This document shows positions 1-7,441 of a stretch of 12,058 nucleotides of DNA, piece after piece. Source of the DNA: CAYLSV01 sp964386435. Its GTDB lineage: Bacteria > Planctomycetota > Phycisphaerae > Tepidisphaerales > Tepidisphaeraceae. The stretch covers positions 1-12,058 of the forward strand of contig CAYLSV010000103.1 in NCBI GenBank assembly GCA_964386435.1. Reading direction: 5' to 3'. Within the stretch, counting starts at the first letter, position 1. Each line of letters opens with the position of its first letter. Made by a program: the position numbers and the translations under genes. Below the pieces are notes generated by a model that saw only the letters and a list, made by a program, of their open reading frames with translations, had not been told where the DNA came from and did not search any database.

Positions 1-1086
1 CCGCCGATGGCGGGCGGCCCGCCGCCCGGGGGTCGGCCGCCAATCGGGCCGCCGCCGCCGGGTGTGCCGATGATGATGCCGCCACCGCCGCCGCGCCCGC
101 CGTCGAGCGGCACGTCGTTCCTGACGGCCGTTGCGACGGGCATCTTCCTGATCTCGCTGTTGGCGAACGTGGTGCTCGTGCTGCTGTTGTTCATCGTGGC
201 CGCCGTCGCCGGAAGCGGCGCGTCGGGCGACCCGCTGCTGACCCGCGACGTGGTTTTCGATGGCCGATCGGGCGACACGATCGCCGTCGTCCCCGTCAGT
301 GGCATTATCACCGACACGTCGGCCGACCAGTTCAAGGAGCTGCTCGACCGCGCCGCCAAGGAGCGAAACCTGAAGGCCTTGGTCCTCGAGGTCAACAGCC
401 CCGGCGGCGGCGTGACGGCCAGCGACGAGATGTACCACCACGTTCTCCAATTCAAGCAGAAGCACAACGTCCCGGTCATCGCCCAATTCGACGGCATCGC
501 CGCCAGCGGCGGCTACTACGTCGCGTGTGCCGCCGACGAGATCGTCGCCCAGCGGACCAACCTCTCCGGCAGCATCGGCGTCTTGCTGCAGCGGTTCGAT
601 CTCTCCGAACTCGGTGACAAAGTCGGCATCGCCGACGGCTCAATCGTCTCCAGCGGCAGCCGGTTCAAGACCGTCGGCGACCCGTTCACCGAACTAACCG
701 AAGAGCAACGCGAGTATCTGACCAGCGTGATCGACGACTCGCTCGAGACGTTCAAGACGGTCGTCGTGAAAGCCCGCCAGTCGGCGTTCGACTCCGCCGA
801 CGTGACCGTCGATGACGTGGCCACGGGCAAGATCTTCAGCAGCCAGCAGGCGTTGGAGCTGGGCCTCATCGACGCTGTGGGCTATCCCACGGATGCTTAC
901 GCCGCCGCCGAAACCCGAGCCGGGCTTGCCGCAGGTGCGACAGTCGTGCGGTTTGAGCGGACGCCGACCTTCTTTGAGGCGTTGGGGGCCGCCGAAGGCG
1001 GGATAGCACCGGGGGTTCAAGTTGACGCCGACTTGATCCATGACATGATGACCCCGAGGTTAATGTACCTCTGGCGCGGTGAATGA
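1..1086 (+). CDS. sppA: S49-family signal peptide peptidase (SppA-like), 5' end probably outside the window
   Basis: Membrane-bound serine protease of family S49, which in characterised members degrades leftover signal peptides and other membrane peptides at the extracytoplasmic face. Numbered from the first in-frame ATG (position 7), the protein has a Pro/Gly-rich tail (1-35), one hydrophobic segment (about 36-69), and a ClpP-fold domain (about 92-290). The catalytic dyad is visible: Ser167 in GIAASGGYY and Lys221 in SGSRFKTVGDPF, 54 residues apart, close to the 52 of Bacillus SppA. Its size (359 residues) fits the short, single-domain SppA type, not the duplicated E. coli form. The frame is open to the window edge and reads Pro-Pro before Met1, continuing the proline-rich tail, so the true start is probably upstream. 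The DUF4159 gene follows after 27 bases on the same strand, so the two are probably co-transcribed. Family call is strong; the physiological substrate is unknown. Confidence 0.92.
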   Translation, partial: PPMAGGPPPGGRPPIGPPPPGVPMMMPPPPPRPPSSGTSFLTAVATGIFLISLLANVVLVLLLFIVAAVAGSGASGDPLLTRDVVFDGRSGDTIAVVPVSGIITDTSADQFKELLDRAAKERNLKALVLEVNSPGGGVTASDEMYHHVLQFKQKHNVPVIAQFDGIAASGGYYVACAADEIVAQRTNLSGSIGVLLQRFDLSELGDKVGIADGSIVSSGSRFKTVGDPFTELTEEQREYLTSVIDDSLETFKTVVVKARQSAFDSADVTVDDVATGKIFSSQQALELGLIDAVGYPTDAYAAAETRAGLAAGATVVRFERTPTFFEALGAAEGGIAPGVQVDADLIHDMMTPRLMYLWRGE

Positions 1087-1113
1087 GCGAACGTTCTTCG
1101 GAGTGAGGGCCGA

Positions 1114-3423
1114 GTGGTGAAGCAAAAGATTGTCTGGATTGTCCCGCTGCTGATCGCGATGTTGATGCCGAACGCGGCGGTGGCCGACGAGGTGGACCCG
1201 GCCCGTGTCGACGCCGCCATTGCCCGTGCCGTGAAGTACCTGTACGGCGAGCAGAACCGGCAGGGCAACTGGGAATCGAAGCAAAACCCGACCGGCGACT
1301 CCCCGCACAGCGCCACCAGCGGCCAGTGGGGCGGCACCACCGCCCTGGTCACCTACGCCCTGCTCGCCGCCGGGGAAGATCCGGGTGACCCGCGAATCCA
1401 GAAGGCAGTCGACTTTCTCAAATCGGCCGACATTGCCGGCAACTATGCCCTCGGGATGCGGGCCCAGGTTTGGCTTTACCTGCCCAACGACGAGGAGGCC
1501 CCGCGGTTTGCCAAGCGTGACGGCGATCTGCTGTTCAGCAACATCCAGAAGCAGGGTAAGGCCCGCGGCCTTTATGATTACGTCGCTCCCAGCAGCCGCA
1601 TCGATATGAGCGTCAGCCAGTTCGGTGCGTTGGGCATGTGGGCGGCCGGCGAGTTTGTCGAGGTGCCGCCGGGGTATTGGGTCGAGGTGCAGGACGCGTG
1701 GCTGCGGTGGCAGCACAGCAGCGGCGGCTGGGCGTACAAGGGTCGGCCCGACGGCGACAAGCCGATCACCGCGAGCATGACCGCCGCCGGCATCGCCACG
1801 CTCTACCTGGCTCAGGACGTCACTGCCCGCGAAGCCGGGGTTGTCCCGCGCGGCAACTTCCGCAACCCGCCGCTGGAAAAGGCCCAGGTTCTAGCCATCG
1901 AAGCCTTGCCGCAGCTTTTGGAGCAGGGGCCGCGGTCGCCGCGGATCGACGCCTCCAAGTGGCGGTACTACACGCTCTACGGCTTCGAGCGGATCGGCGT
2001 GGCCAGCGGCTTCAAGTACTTCGGCGACGTCGACTGGTACGCCGCCGGAGCCAATTACCTGCTCAAGAAGCAACGCAGCAATGGCCGCTGGGACGGCAGT
2101 CTGCCCGACTCGTGCTTCGCCCTGCTGTTTTTGGCGCGCGGCCGGGAGACGGTGCTGGCGAACAAGGCCGCGTACAAGCTGACGTTGCCCAACGGCCGCA
2201 GCATGGAGGGCGATTGGAACCAGCGGCCCCGCGACCTCGCCAAGCTCGCCCGGTGGGTCGGCAAGCAGACCGAGCGGACGCTCAACTGGCAGATCCTCGA
2301 CATGGAGCAGGCCGACACCGGCGACCTCCACGACGCCCCGCTGCTCTACTTCGCCGGCGACCAGCCGCTGATGCTCGCCGAGGCCGAACTGGCCAAAATC
2401 CGGCAGTACGTCTTGGAGGGCGGCACGCTGATCTTCAACGCCGACGCCCGGAACAAGCGGTTCGAGGACGCCGCCAAGGAGCTGGTGACGACGCTGTTCA
2501 CCGACGACGCCGGCCCCGGCTGGGAATGGCGGCCGCTGCCGGCGGAGCATCCGATCTACGTCGATCAGCAGTACAACGTCAGCACCTGGCGTCGCCGGCC
2601 CAACGTCCAGAGCTACACCAACGGCATTCGCGAACTGGCCCTGATTCTGCCCAACGACCCGGCCGCGGCGTGGCAGCAGAACAGCTTTCGCGCCGATGAG
2701 GAGGCGTTCCAACTCGCCGCCAACGTCTACAGCTACGCCATCGACCGCAGCAACACCTTCTACAAGGGCGACGGCTACCTGGCCGAAATCGACGCGAGTA
2801 AGAAGCCGAAGAAGACCCTGACCGTCCACCGCGTCCGCCACGACGGCAACTGGAACCCCGAGCCGCTGGGTTGGGAACAGTTGGCGGCGGTGATGAACAA
2901 CGAGTACGACGCCTCGCTGACCACCGAGGCGGTCGACGTCGCCGACCTCAACGGCGGGGAGCAAAAGCTCGCCCACCTCACCGGCATCGACAAGCTGCCG
3001 CCGGAGGCGATTGAGGCACTGGCCAAGTTCGTCCGCGACGGCGGCACGCTGATTATCGACGCCGCCGCCGGGTCGGGCGAGTTTGCCAGCTCCATCGAGC
3101 GTGAGCTCGCCGCCGCCGTCGGCGAGCAGGCGGTGGGTGATCTGGACACGCCGTTGCCGCGGTCGCACCCGCTGTTCGACGACACGCCGGGTGAGTTGCC
3201 GAGCAACCTGTGGCGGCCGTTCGCCATCCGCCGGATCACCGGCAGCCTCAACCAGCCCCGACTGCGCCTCCACGAGCTCGACGGCCGCCCCGCGATCATC
3301 TACAGCCCCGACGACCTCACCAGCGGCCTGGTCGGCCACCCGGTCGACGGCATCCAAGGCTACACCCCCGCCGCCGCCCAAACCCTGATGGCGAAGAGTC
3401 TGCTGCACGCCAGCGGAGAGTGA
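1114..3423 (+). CDS. Exported prenyltransferase-repeat / tandem DUF4159 protein
   Basis: Large secreted or periplasmic protein of unknown function. A GTG start is preceded by a purine-rich stretch (GAGTGAGGG, 1101-1109) suitable as a ribosome site. Residues 1-24 form a signal peptide with a likely cut after Ala-Val-Ala24. Residues about 30-345 look like the alpha-toroid repeats of the squalene cyclase/prenyltransferase superfamily, with QW-like G-x-W motifs (GNWES near 51, GGWAY near 204, GRWDG near 324). The acidic DxDD motif of true cyclases is not seen, so catalysis is doubtful. The C-terminal part holds two similar halves: about 411-458 and 619-665 both read L-x-x-(Y/H)-L/F...-(I/L)...FV/YVL-(E/R)-(D/G)GGTLI. 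This is the pattern of DUF4159, a GATase/ThuA-like fold of unknown role. Similar fusions are, to my knowledge, common in planctomycetes. It follows the SppA-like gene by 27 bases and ends facing aspS. Confidence 0.85.
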   Translation: MVKQKIVWIVPLLIAMLMPNAAVADEVDPARVDAAIARAVKYLYGEQNRQGNWESKQNPTGDSPHSATSGQWGGTTALVTYALLAAGEDPGDPRIQKAVDFLKSADIAGNYALGMRAQVWLYLPNDEEAPRFAKRDGDLLFSNIQKQGKARGLYDYVAPSSRIDMSVSQFGALGMWAAGEFVEVPPGYWVEVQDAWLRWQHSSGGWAYKGRPDGDKPITASMTAAGIATLYLAQDVTAREAGVVPRGNFRNPPLEKAQVLAIEALPQLLEQGPRSPRIDASKWRYYTLYGFERIGVASGFKYFGDVDWYAAGANYLLKKQRSNGRWDGSLPDSCFALLFLARGRETVLANKAAYKLTLPNGRSMEGDWNQRPRDLAKLARWVGKQTERTLNWQILDMEQADTGDLHDAPLLYFAGDQPLMLAEAELAKIRQYVLEGGTLIFNADARNKRFEDAAKELVTTLFTDDAGPGWEWRPLPAEHPIYVDQQYNVSTWRRRPNVQSYTNGIRELALILPNDPAAAWQQNSFRADEEAFQLAANVYSYAIDRSNTFYKGDGYLAEIDASKKPKKTLTVHRVRHDGNWNPEPLGWEQLAAVMNNEYDASLTTEAVDVADLNGGEQKLAHLTGIDKLPPEAIEALAKFVRDGGTLIIDAAAGSGEFASSIERELAAAVGEQAVGDLDTPLPRSHPLFDDTPGELPSNLWRPFAIRRITGSLNQPRLRLHELDGRPAIIYSPDDLTSGLVGHPVDGIQGYTPAAAQTLMAKSLLHASGE

Positions 3424-3469
3424 CGGTCGACCTTTGCGTCCAGCCGCGTCGCCGAAACCGCCTCCGCCT

Positions 3470-3531
3470 CGTAGAGGCGGGGCTTCACGAGCGGGTGCAA
3501 ACTCGGCCACTTCGTAAAGCCCGCCTCTGCG
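3470..3531. terminator. Large imperfect hairpin between convergent genes
   Basis: The arms at 3470-3491 and 3510-3531 pair over about 20 bases with one bulged G, one mismatch and G-T wobbles, around an 18-base loop. The left arm also overlaps a smaller perfect hairpin, CCGCCTC (3464-3470), GTA, GAGGCGG (3474-3480). The element lies in the 126-base gap between two converging genes (stops at 3423 and 3550), so a two-way transcription stop is the natural reading. Neither side has a clear T-tract, so a dispersed extragenic repeat serving as an mRNA end is equally possible. Confidence 0.55.
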
Positions 3532-3549
3532 TGGCAGGTCGGCCTCGTC

Positions 3550-5385
3550 TCACTTGCCCGCCACCAGATCCTGCATCGACTCCAACGCCGCCGGCGGCTC
3601 CTCGGCGACCTTGATGTGGGCGTCGGCGAGCTGCTTGTCGTCCACCGGGGCGGGGGCGTCGCACAGCAAATCCAGGCCGGTCTGCGTTTTGGGGAACGCG
3701 ATGACGTCGCGGATGTTGGTGGTGTTGCGCAGGATCATGACGACGCGGTCGAGGCCCAGCGCGATGCCACCATGGGGCGGGGCACCGAACTTCAGGCCGT
3801 CGAGCAGAAAGCCGAAGTTCTTCTGCTGCCGCTCCTCGTCGATGCCGAGGGCGGCGAGCACCTTCTTCTGCGTCGGGAAGTCGTGGATCCGGATCGACCC
3901 GCCGCCCAGCTCGCTGCCGTTGAGGACCAGATCGTACGCCTTGGTCTTGATCGAGAGCAGCGTCTCGCGGTCACTGGCATCGGCGAGCTTGTCGAGGTCG
4001 GCGTCGTCCACCATCGTGAACGGGTGGTGGCTGTAGGTCATCGTGTCCTTGTCCTCGTCGTACTCGAACGCCGGGAAGCGGTCGATCCAGACCCAGGCGA
4101 AGTCGGTCTTGGGCTCGAGGCCCAGATCCTTCGCCAGCTTCAGCCGCAGCTCGCCGAGGACCTTGTTAACCATCTTCGGCTTGTCGGCGGCGAAGCACAG
4201 CAAGTCGCCGTCCTCGGCACCGGTCGCCGCGATGAGTTCGCCGGCGATCGGCTCGAGGAACTTGGCGACGCCGGTGGCGAGCTTGCCGCCGTCCACCTTC
4301 GTCACCGGCATGCCGCCCGCCCCGAGGCCCTTCGCCCAGTCGGCGAGGGCGTCGGTTTCCTTGCGCGTCATCGTCGCCCCGCCGGGCACGCGGATCGCCT
4401 TCACGCTGCCGGCCTGGCTGAAGACGCGGAAGTCGGTTTTCTTCGCGAGGTCGCTGACGTCCACCAGTTCCAAGTCGAACCGCAAATCCGGCCGGTCGCT
4501 GCCGAAGCGATGCATCGCCTCGTCGTACGGCATGTGCGGGATGGGCGTCGGCACCTCGACGCCCAGCACGTCACGCCAGATCCGCCCCACCACCTTCTCG
4601 ATCACCGCCTGCACGTCCGCCTCCTCGACGAACGACATCTCCAGGTCCAGCTGCGTGAACTCGGCCTGCCGGTCGGCCCGCGGGTCCTCGTCGCGGAAGC
4701 AGCGGGCGATCTGCATGTACCGGTCGCACCCGCCGACCATCAAGAGTTGCTTGAAAATCTGCGGGCTCTGCGGCAGCGCGTAGAAGCTGCCCGGCACCAG
4801 GCGGGCCGGGACGATGAAGTCCCGCGCCCCCTCCGGCGTCGCCCGCGTCAGGCAAGGCGTCTCGATCTCCAGGAACCCCTCCTCGCCGACCAGCACGTCG
4901 CGGATAATGCGGTTGACCTGGCTGCGGACGGCCAGCGTCTTCTGCATCTCCGGGCGGCGGAGGTCGAGGTAGCGGTGCTCCAGCCGCAGCTCCTCATTGA
5001 CCTTGTGGGCCTCGGCGAGGATGAACGGCGGCGTGGGCGACTCGCTGTGGACGATGAGCTTCTTCGCCATGATCTCGATGTCGCCGGTGGCCAGCTTCTC
5101 GTTGGCCTTGGCCTCATCGGCCTTGCCGGTGCGGCGGACGACCTCGCCCTCGACACCCACGCACCACTCGCCCCGCAGCCGCCGGGCGTGCTCCAGCACA
5201 TCCTCGCCGCAGATCTCGGCATCGAACGTCACCTGCGTCACCCCCGCCCGGTCGCGCAAATCGATGAACGCGAGGTGGCCGTGGTCGCGGTAGTTGCCGA
5301 CCCAGCCGGCGAGGGTCACGGATTGGCCGACATGCTCGGCCCGAAGTTCGCCGCAGGAGTGCGTGCGGTAGGTTGCTTGGCTCAT
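3550..5385 (-). CDS. aspS: Aspartate--tRNA ligase, bacterial type (probably non-discriminating)
   Basis: Class IIb aminoacyl-tRNA synthetase that charges tRNA with aspartate in the cytoplasm. The 611-residue protein shows an N-terminal OB-fold anticodon domain (about 1-115), class II motif 2 (FRDEDPRADRQAEFTQLD, 230-247), the bacterial GAD insertion (about 300-430), and motif 3 (GIALGLDRVVMIL, 540-552). The start is placed at 5385 because MSQATYRTHSCGELR aligns with the E. coli N-terminus; the frame stays open to a possible ATG at 5457, but those extra 24 residues look like untranslated leader. No good Shine-Dalgarno is visible. His35 (NYRDHGHL) sits where E. coli AspRS has Leu30. Histidine there is a mark of non-discriminating enzymes that also make Asp-tRNA(Asn), later amidated by GatCAB. 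It appears to be transcribed alone, 183 bases from the next gene upstream, with a hairpin between. Confidence 0.97.
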   Translation of the reverse strand: MSQATYRTHSCGELRAEHVGQSVTLAGWVGNYRDHGHLAFIDLRDRAGVTQVTFDAEICGEDVLEHARRLRGEWCVGVEGEVVRRTGKADEAKANEKLATGDIEIMAKKLIVHSESPTPPFILAEAHKVNEELRLEHRYLDLRRPEMQKTLAVRSQVNRIIRDVLVGEEGFLEIETPCLTRATPEGARDFIVPARLVPGSFYALPQSPQIFKQLLMVGGCDRYMQIARCFRDEDPRADRQAEFTQLDLEMSFVEEADVQAVIEKVVGRIWRDVLGVEVPTPIPHMPYDEAMHRFGSDRPDLRFDLELVDVSDLAKKTDFRVFSQAGSVKAIRVPGGATMTRKETDALADWAKGLGAGGMPVTKVDGGKLATGVAKFLEPIAGELIAATGAEDGDLLCFAADKPKMVNKVLGELRLKLAKDLGLEPKTDFAWVWIDRFPAFEYDEDKDTMTYSHHPFTMVDDADLDKLADASDRETLLSIKTKAYDLVLNGSELGGGSIRIHDFPTQKKVLAALGIDEERQQKNFGFLLDGLKFGAPPHGGIALGLDRVVMILRNTTNIRDVIAFPKTQTGLDLLCDAPAPVDDKQLADAHIKVAEEPPAALESMQDLVAGK

Positions 5386-5458
5386 GACAGGAAAAGGTAC
5401 GCCGCCCCAAGTGCGGGCCGGGCAGGAAAAGGTTAGGAGGAGAGATACGACGACCATC

Positions 5459-5483
5459 AGCCGCCCGCGGCAAGCGGGCGGCT
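5459..5483. repeat. Perfect GC-rich hairpin upstream of aspS
   Basis: AGCCGCCCGC (5459-5468) and its exact complement GCGGGCGGCT (5474-5483) flank the 5-base loop GGCAA, giving a perfect 10-bp stem. It lies in the 183-base gap between the 126-residue gene (ends 5569) and aspS (starts 5385), both on the minus strand. It could end transcription of the upstream set, although no T-run follows, or it may be one copy of a dispersed planctomycete-style GC palindrome. The rest of 5386-5568 shows no gene. Confidence 0.6.
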
Positions 5484-5568
5484 AACCATTGGCGTCGGTA
5501 ATGCCGGCGGGCAAAGGTCGCATCCGGCCGCAGCTTAGCCACGAGCGGGGTCGCTTCCATCCGAGCAG

Positions 5569-5949
5569 TCAGGCTTCGGCCAGCAACCCCTGCACAAAGG
5601 CATCGGCCCCGGCAGTTTGCTGCCTCGCGACGTTGAGTAACTCGCTCATCCCGCTCACGGGTTCAGGAACCGTCATCAACGGCCTCCCATCAGTGTCCAA
5701 GAGCAATAGGCCCGCTTCCTCGTCTCTCGGAATCGGGCCGGATCTTGACGCCCAACCGACTGTGCCATCACGCCCGAAGAGACCCAACTCCCGCCCGTCA
5801 TGACTGGTCCGGAAATATTGAACAACATCCGAGCCGATGAAGGCTTCGACCTCGGGCGTCGGCGGCTCGGGTCGCCAGTGCAACTCCTCGCGCAGCGTCA
5901 GCGTAATGAGTTGAGATACAGCAAAGGCCCATTCCACGTTCGTTGGCAT
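5569..5949 (-). CDS. Hypothetical protein, 126 residues
   Basis: Not recognised. The protein is soluble, with no signal peptide or membrane segment. The N-terminal part (about 1-30) looks helical. The middle (about 48-100) looks beta-rich, with GLFGRDGTVGW and LLLLDTDGRPLMTV strand-turn-strand patterns. The end (about 103-126) is helical. The start at 5949 is supported by a GAGG sequence just upstream (TAGGATGAGGT before ATG) and by the 3-base gap to the stop of the 85-residue gene (5953), which implies translational coupling. Base composition looks less GC-rich than in the flanking housekeeping genes, a possible sign of recent transfer. No function is proposed. Confidence 0.7.
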   Translation of the reverse strand: MPTNVEWAFAVSQLITLTLREELHWRPEPPTPEVEAFIGSDVVQYFRTSHDGRELGLFGRDGTVGWASRSGPIPRDEEAGLLLLDTDGRPLMTVPEPVSGMSELLNVARQQTAGADAFVQGLLAEA

Positions 5950-5952
5950 ACC

Positions 5953-6210
5953 TCATCCTAGCTGCAGGTCCCGCTCGCTCTCCAGAAGAGCCTGGTGTAG
6001 GCGAATGACCAACCGCATTAACTCGGCCGGATCGACCCGCTTTTCGGCCTGATGATATTGCTGCAAGTTGATCGCGGCCTGCCGAACCTCGCGGCTTGAA
6101 CTGCGAGGCACCGCCGTGGCGATCTCCACCACTCGCTCGATCGCCTCGGTGGCCGCGGGCGAAACGTCGTGGTCTGACGCACGTGCCAGCTCCCGCCGCA
6201 GCTTGTTCAT
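5953..6210 (-). CDS. Hypothetical helical protein, 85 residues
   Basis: Not recognised. Predicted by eye to be nearly all helical and charged, with no signal peptide, cysteines or membrane segment. The long helices would lie at about 17-34, 39-55 and 60-82 (AELMRLVIRLHQALLESERD). An in-frame TGA lies a short way upstream, and ATG at 6210 is the only reasonable start. It sits 33 bases after the 43-residue membrane peptide gene and 3 bases before the 126-residue gene. The tight pairing with the latter suggests the two proteins work together, but nothing shows how. Composition is also somewhat AT-richer than the surroundings. Confidence 0.65.
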   Translation of the reverse strand: MNKLRRELARASDHDVSPAATEAIERVVEIATAVPRSSSREVRQAAINLQQYHQAEKRVDPAELMRLVIRLHQALLESERDLQLG

Positions 6211-6243
6211 CAGCGCTTCGACATCTTCTCGCCGCTGAGGTGT

Positions 6244-6375
6244 TCACGCCAGCTCGGCGAGGCGGCGTCGGACGGATCGCACCAGCACCAGCGTCACGAC
6301 GCTCACCACCAAGCTCGCCAGCGACGCCAGGCTGCCGAGGAGGGTGAGCCAGATGAACCACGGGTGGTCGCTCAT
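6244..6375 (-). CDS. 43-residue single-helix membrane peptide
   Basis: A very small gene whose ATG overlaps the TGA of the solute-binding protein gene in the sequence ATGA (6372-6375), the classic arrangement for coupled translation. The peptide has a short polar start (MSDHPW), a 25-27 residue hydrophobic helix (about 7-33, rich in Leu, Val, Ser and Ala), and a basic tail (RSVRRRLAELA). By the positive-inside rule the N-terminus should face out and the tail should be cytoplasmic. The amphipathic, non-random layout and the coupling argue that it is real. Function unknown; a partner or membrane tether for the upstream lipoprotein's system is one guess. Confidence 0.7.
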   Translation of the reverse strand: MSDHPWFIWLTLLGSLASLASLVVSVVTLVLVRSVRRRLAELA

Positions 6376-7358
6376 TCGGCGTCGACCGTAGGCGGTTCTC
6401 GGCCTTCCAACAGGGCCGTGGCGCGGCGGATGCTGGGGCGGAGTTGGCGGGCGACCTCGGCGTAATCGACGGCCATGGGCACGATGCCCGCGTCCCCGGT
6501 GCGGATGCTGAAGCGGGCGAAGTTGGCGTCGATCAGGGCCTGCTCGACGTCGGGGCCGGCGAGGTAAGTGGCGAGTTGCTGGGCCCGCGGGTCGGTTGTG
6601 CCGGCGACGAGGGCGACGGTTGTCGGGATGGTGAGCGTGCCGATGCCGCCGGGCTGTTGGTCGGGGACGATCATGGTCAACTCGCCTAGGCCCGCGGCTT
6701 GGACAGCGGCGATGTCGTCGTTGTCGGTCAGGCCCAGGTCGAAGTTGCCGACGGCGACCTGCTCGGCGCTCGGGGCGTTTCCGCCGACGAGGACGACACC
6801 GTTGGCGTGAAGATCGCGGAAAAATTGATCGGCTTTCTCCTCGCCCCACAGCACGTAGAGGGCCGCCACGTGGCCGCCGGTGGTGCCGGCGGTCGGGCGG
6901 GCCATCGTGATGCGGTCGCGAAACGATGAGTCGGTGAGCGCGTCGATGCCGGCGACGTCGACGCCCGTCCCCGCCGCGATGACCCGCGCCCGCAAGCCGT
7001 TGCCGACCCACAGATCATCCGCCCCGACGTACTGCCCCGGCACGTCGCTTGGCACGTCCATCGGCCGCAGCAAACCCTCCTCGGCAAGGCCGACCGTGTA
7101 AAACACCTCGTTGCCCCACCACACATCCGCCCGCGGCCGGTCCCGCTCGGCCCGCAGCCGCTCGGCTAGGCCCACGCTCTTGCTCGCCTCCGTGTCGAAG
7201 ACGGGCTCGACCGCGATGCCGGTGTCGGCCTCAAACTGCTCGAGGATCGGCCGGGCATACTGGCTGTCGACGCTGGTGTAAACCACCAACGGCTCCTCGC
7301 CCTGCTCGCAACCAAGCACGGCGAACATCGTCCCGATCAGCAAGATCCAACGGCTCAT
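6372..7358 (-). CDS. ABC-type solute-binding lipoprotein (Fe3+-binding protein family)
   Basis: Periplasmic substrate-binding lipoprotein of 328 residues, the usual length for the AfuA/FbpA/FutA group of iron and related transporters. A short signal peptide ends in a lipobox (VLGC, Cys17), predicting a lipid anchor. Family features are the first strand LVVYTSVD (24-31), the FEADTGIAVEPVFDTEASK segment (42-60), ADVWWGNE (77-84), the ARPTAGTTGGHV turn (153-164), and GLTDNDD (209-215). Tyr27 is present, but the adjacent tyrosine pair that holds iron in FbpA is not seen in the second lobe, so the ligand may not be ferric iron. No permease or ATPase gene is nearby. It heads a minus-strand set and overlaps the next gene by 4 bases. 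An upstream promoter would lie in the 83-base gap shared with the divergent gene. Confidence 0.88.
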   Translation of the reverse strand: MSRWILLIGTMFAVLGCEQGEEPLVVYTSVDSQYARPILEQFEADTGIAVEPVFDTEASKSVGLAERLRAERDRPRADVWWGNEVFYTVGLAEEGLLRPMDVPSDVPGQYVGADDLWVGNGLRARVIAAGTGVDVAGIDALTDSSFRDRITMARPTAGTTGGHVAALYVLWGEEKADQFFRDLHANGVVLVGGNAPSAEQVAVGNFDLGLTDNDDIAAVQAAGLGELTMIVPDQQPGGIGTLTIPTTVALVAGTTDPRAQQLATYLAGPDVEQALIDANFARFSIRTGDAGIVPMAVDYAEVARQLRPSIRRATALLEGREPPTVDAE

Positions 7359-7441
7359 GCTGCCACGCTAGGAACATCTGATGATCCAGGTGCTGCGGCT
7401 CGTCTTCCGCAACCGAAGCCGCATCGGGTACTGTCAGAAGC
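7359..7441. promoter_or_regulatory. Divergent intergenic region
   Basis: 83 bases separate two divergently read starts (7358 minus, 7442 plus), so promoters for both genes should lie here. I see no convincing -35/-10 pair. An inverted pair GCGGCT (7395-7400) and AGCCGC (7417-7422) with 16 bases between could be an operator or a 5' leader hairpin. The call rests mainly on gene layout. Confidence 0.4.

Noticed and set aside
1891..3510. 539-codon open frame on the minus strand opposite the DUF4159 gene
   Set aside because: It is antisense to a gene with a signal peptide and clear domains. Its translation is Gly/Val/Arg/Gln-rich filler typical of the mirror frame of GC-rich genes.
3616..5436. 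606-codon open frame on the plus strand opposite aspS
   Set aside because: It is the mirror of a certain housekeeping gene. The translation is low-complexity with no domain pattern.
5386..5457. Longer aspS start at 5457 adding 24 residues
   Set aside because: AspRS N-termini align at MSQATYRTHSCGEL. The extra residues match no family extension and would look like a spurious signal peptide on a cytoplasmic enzyme.
6376..7011. Upstream extension of the 43-residue frame to 255 residues
   Set aside because: The extension lies antisense-free but out of frame within the solute-binding gene and is Arg/His/Pro-rich noise. The ATG at 6375 with the ATGA overlap is the sensible start.
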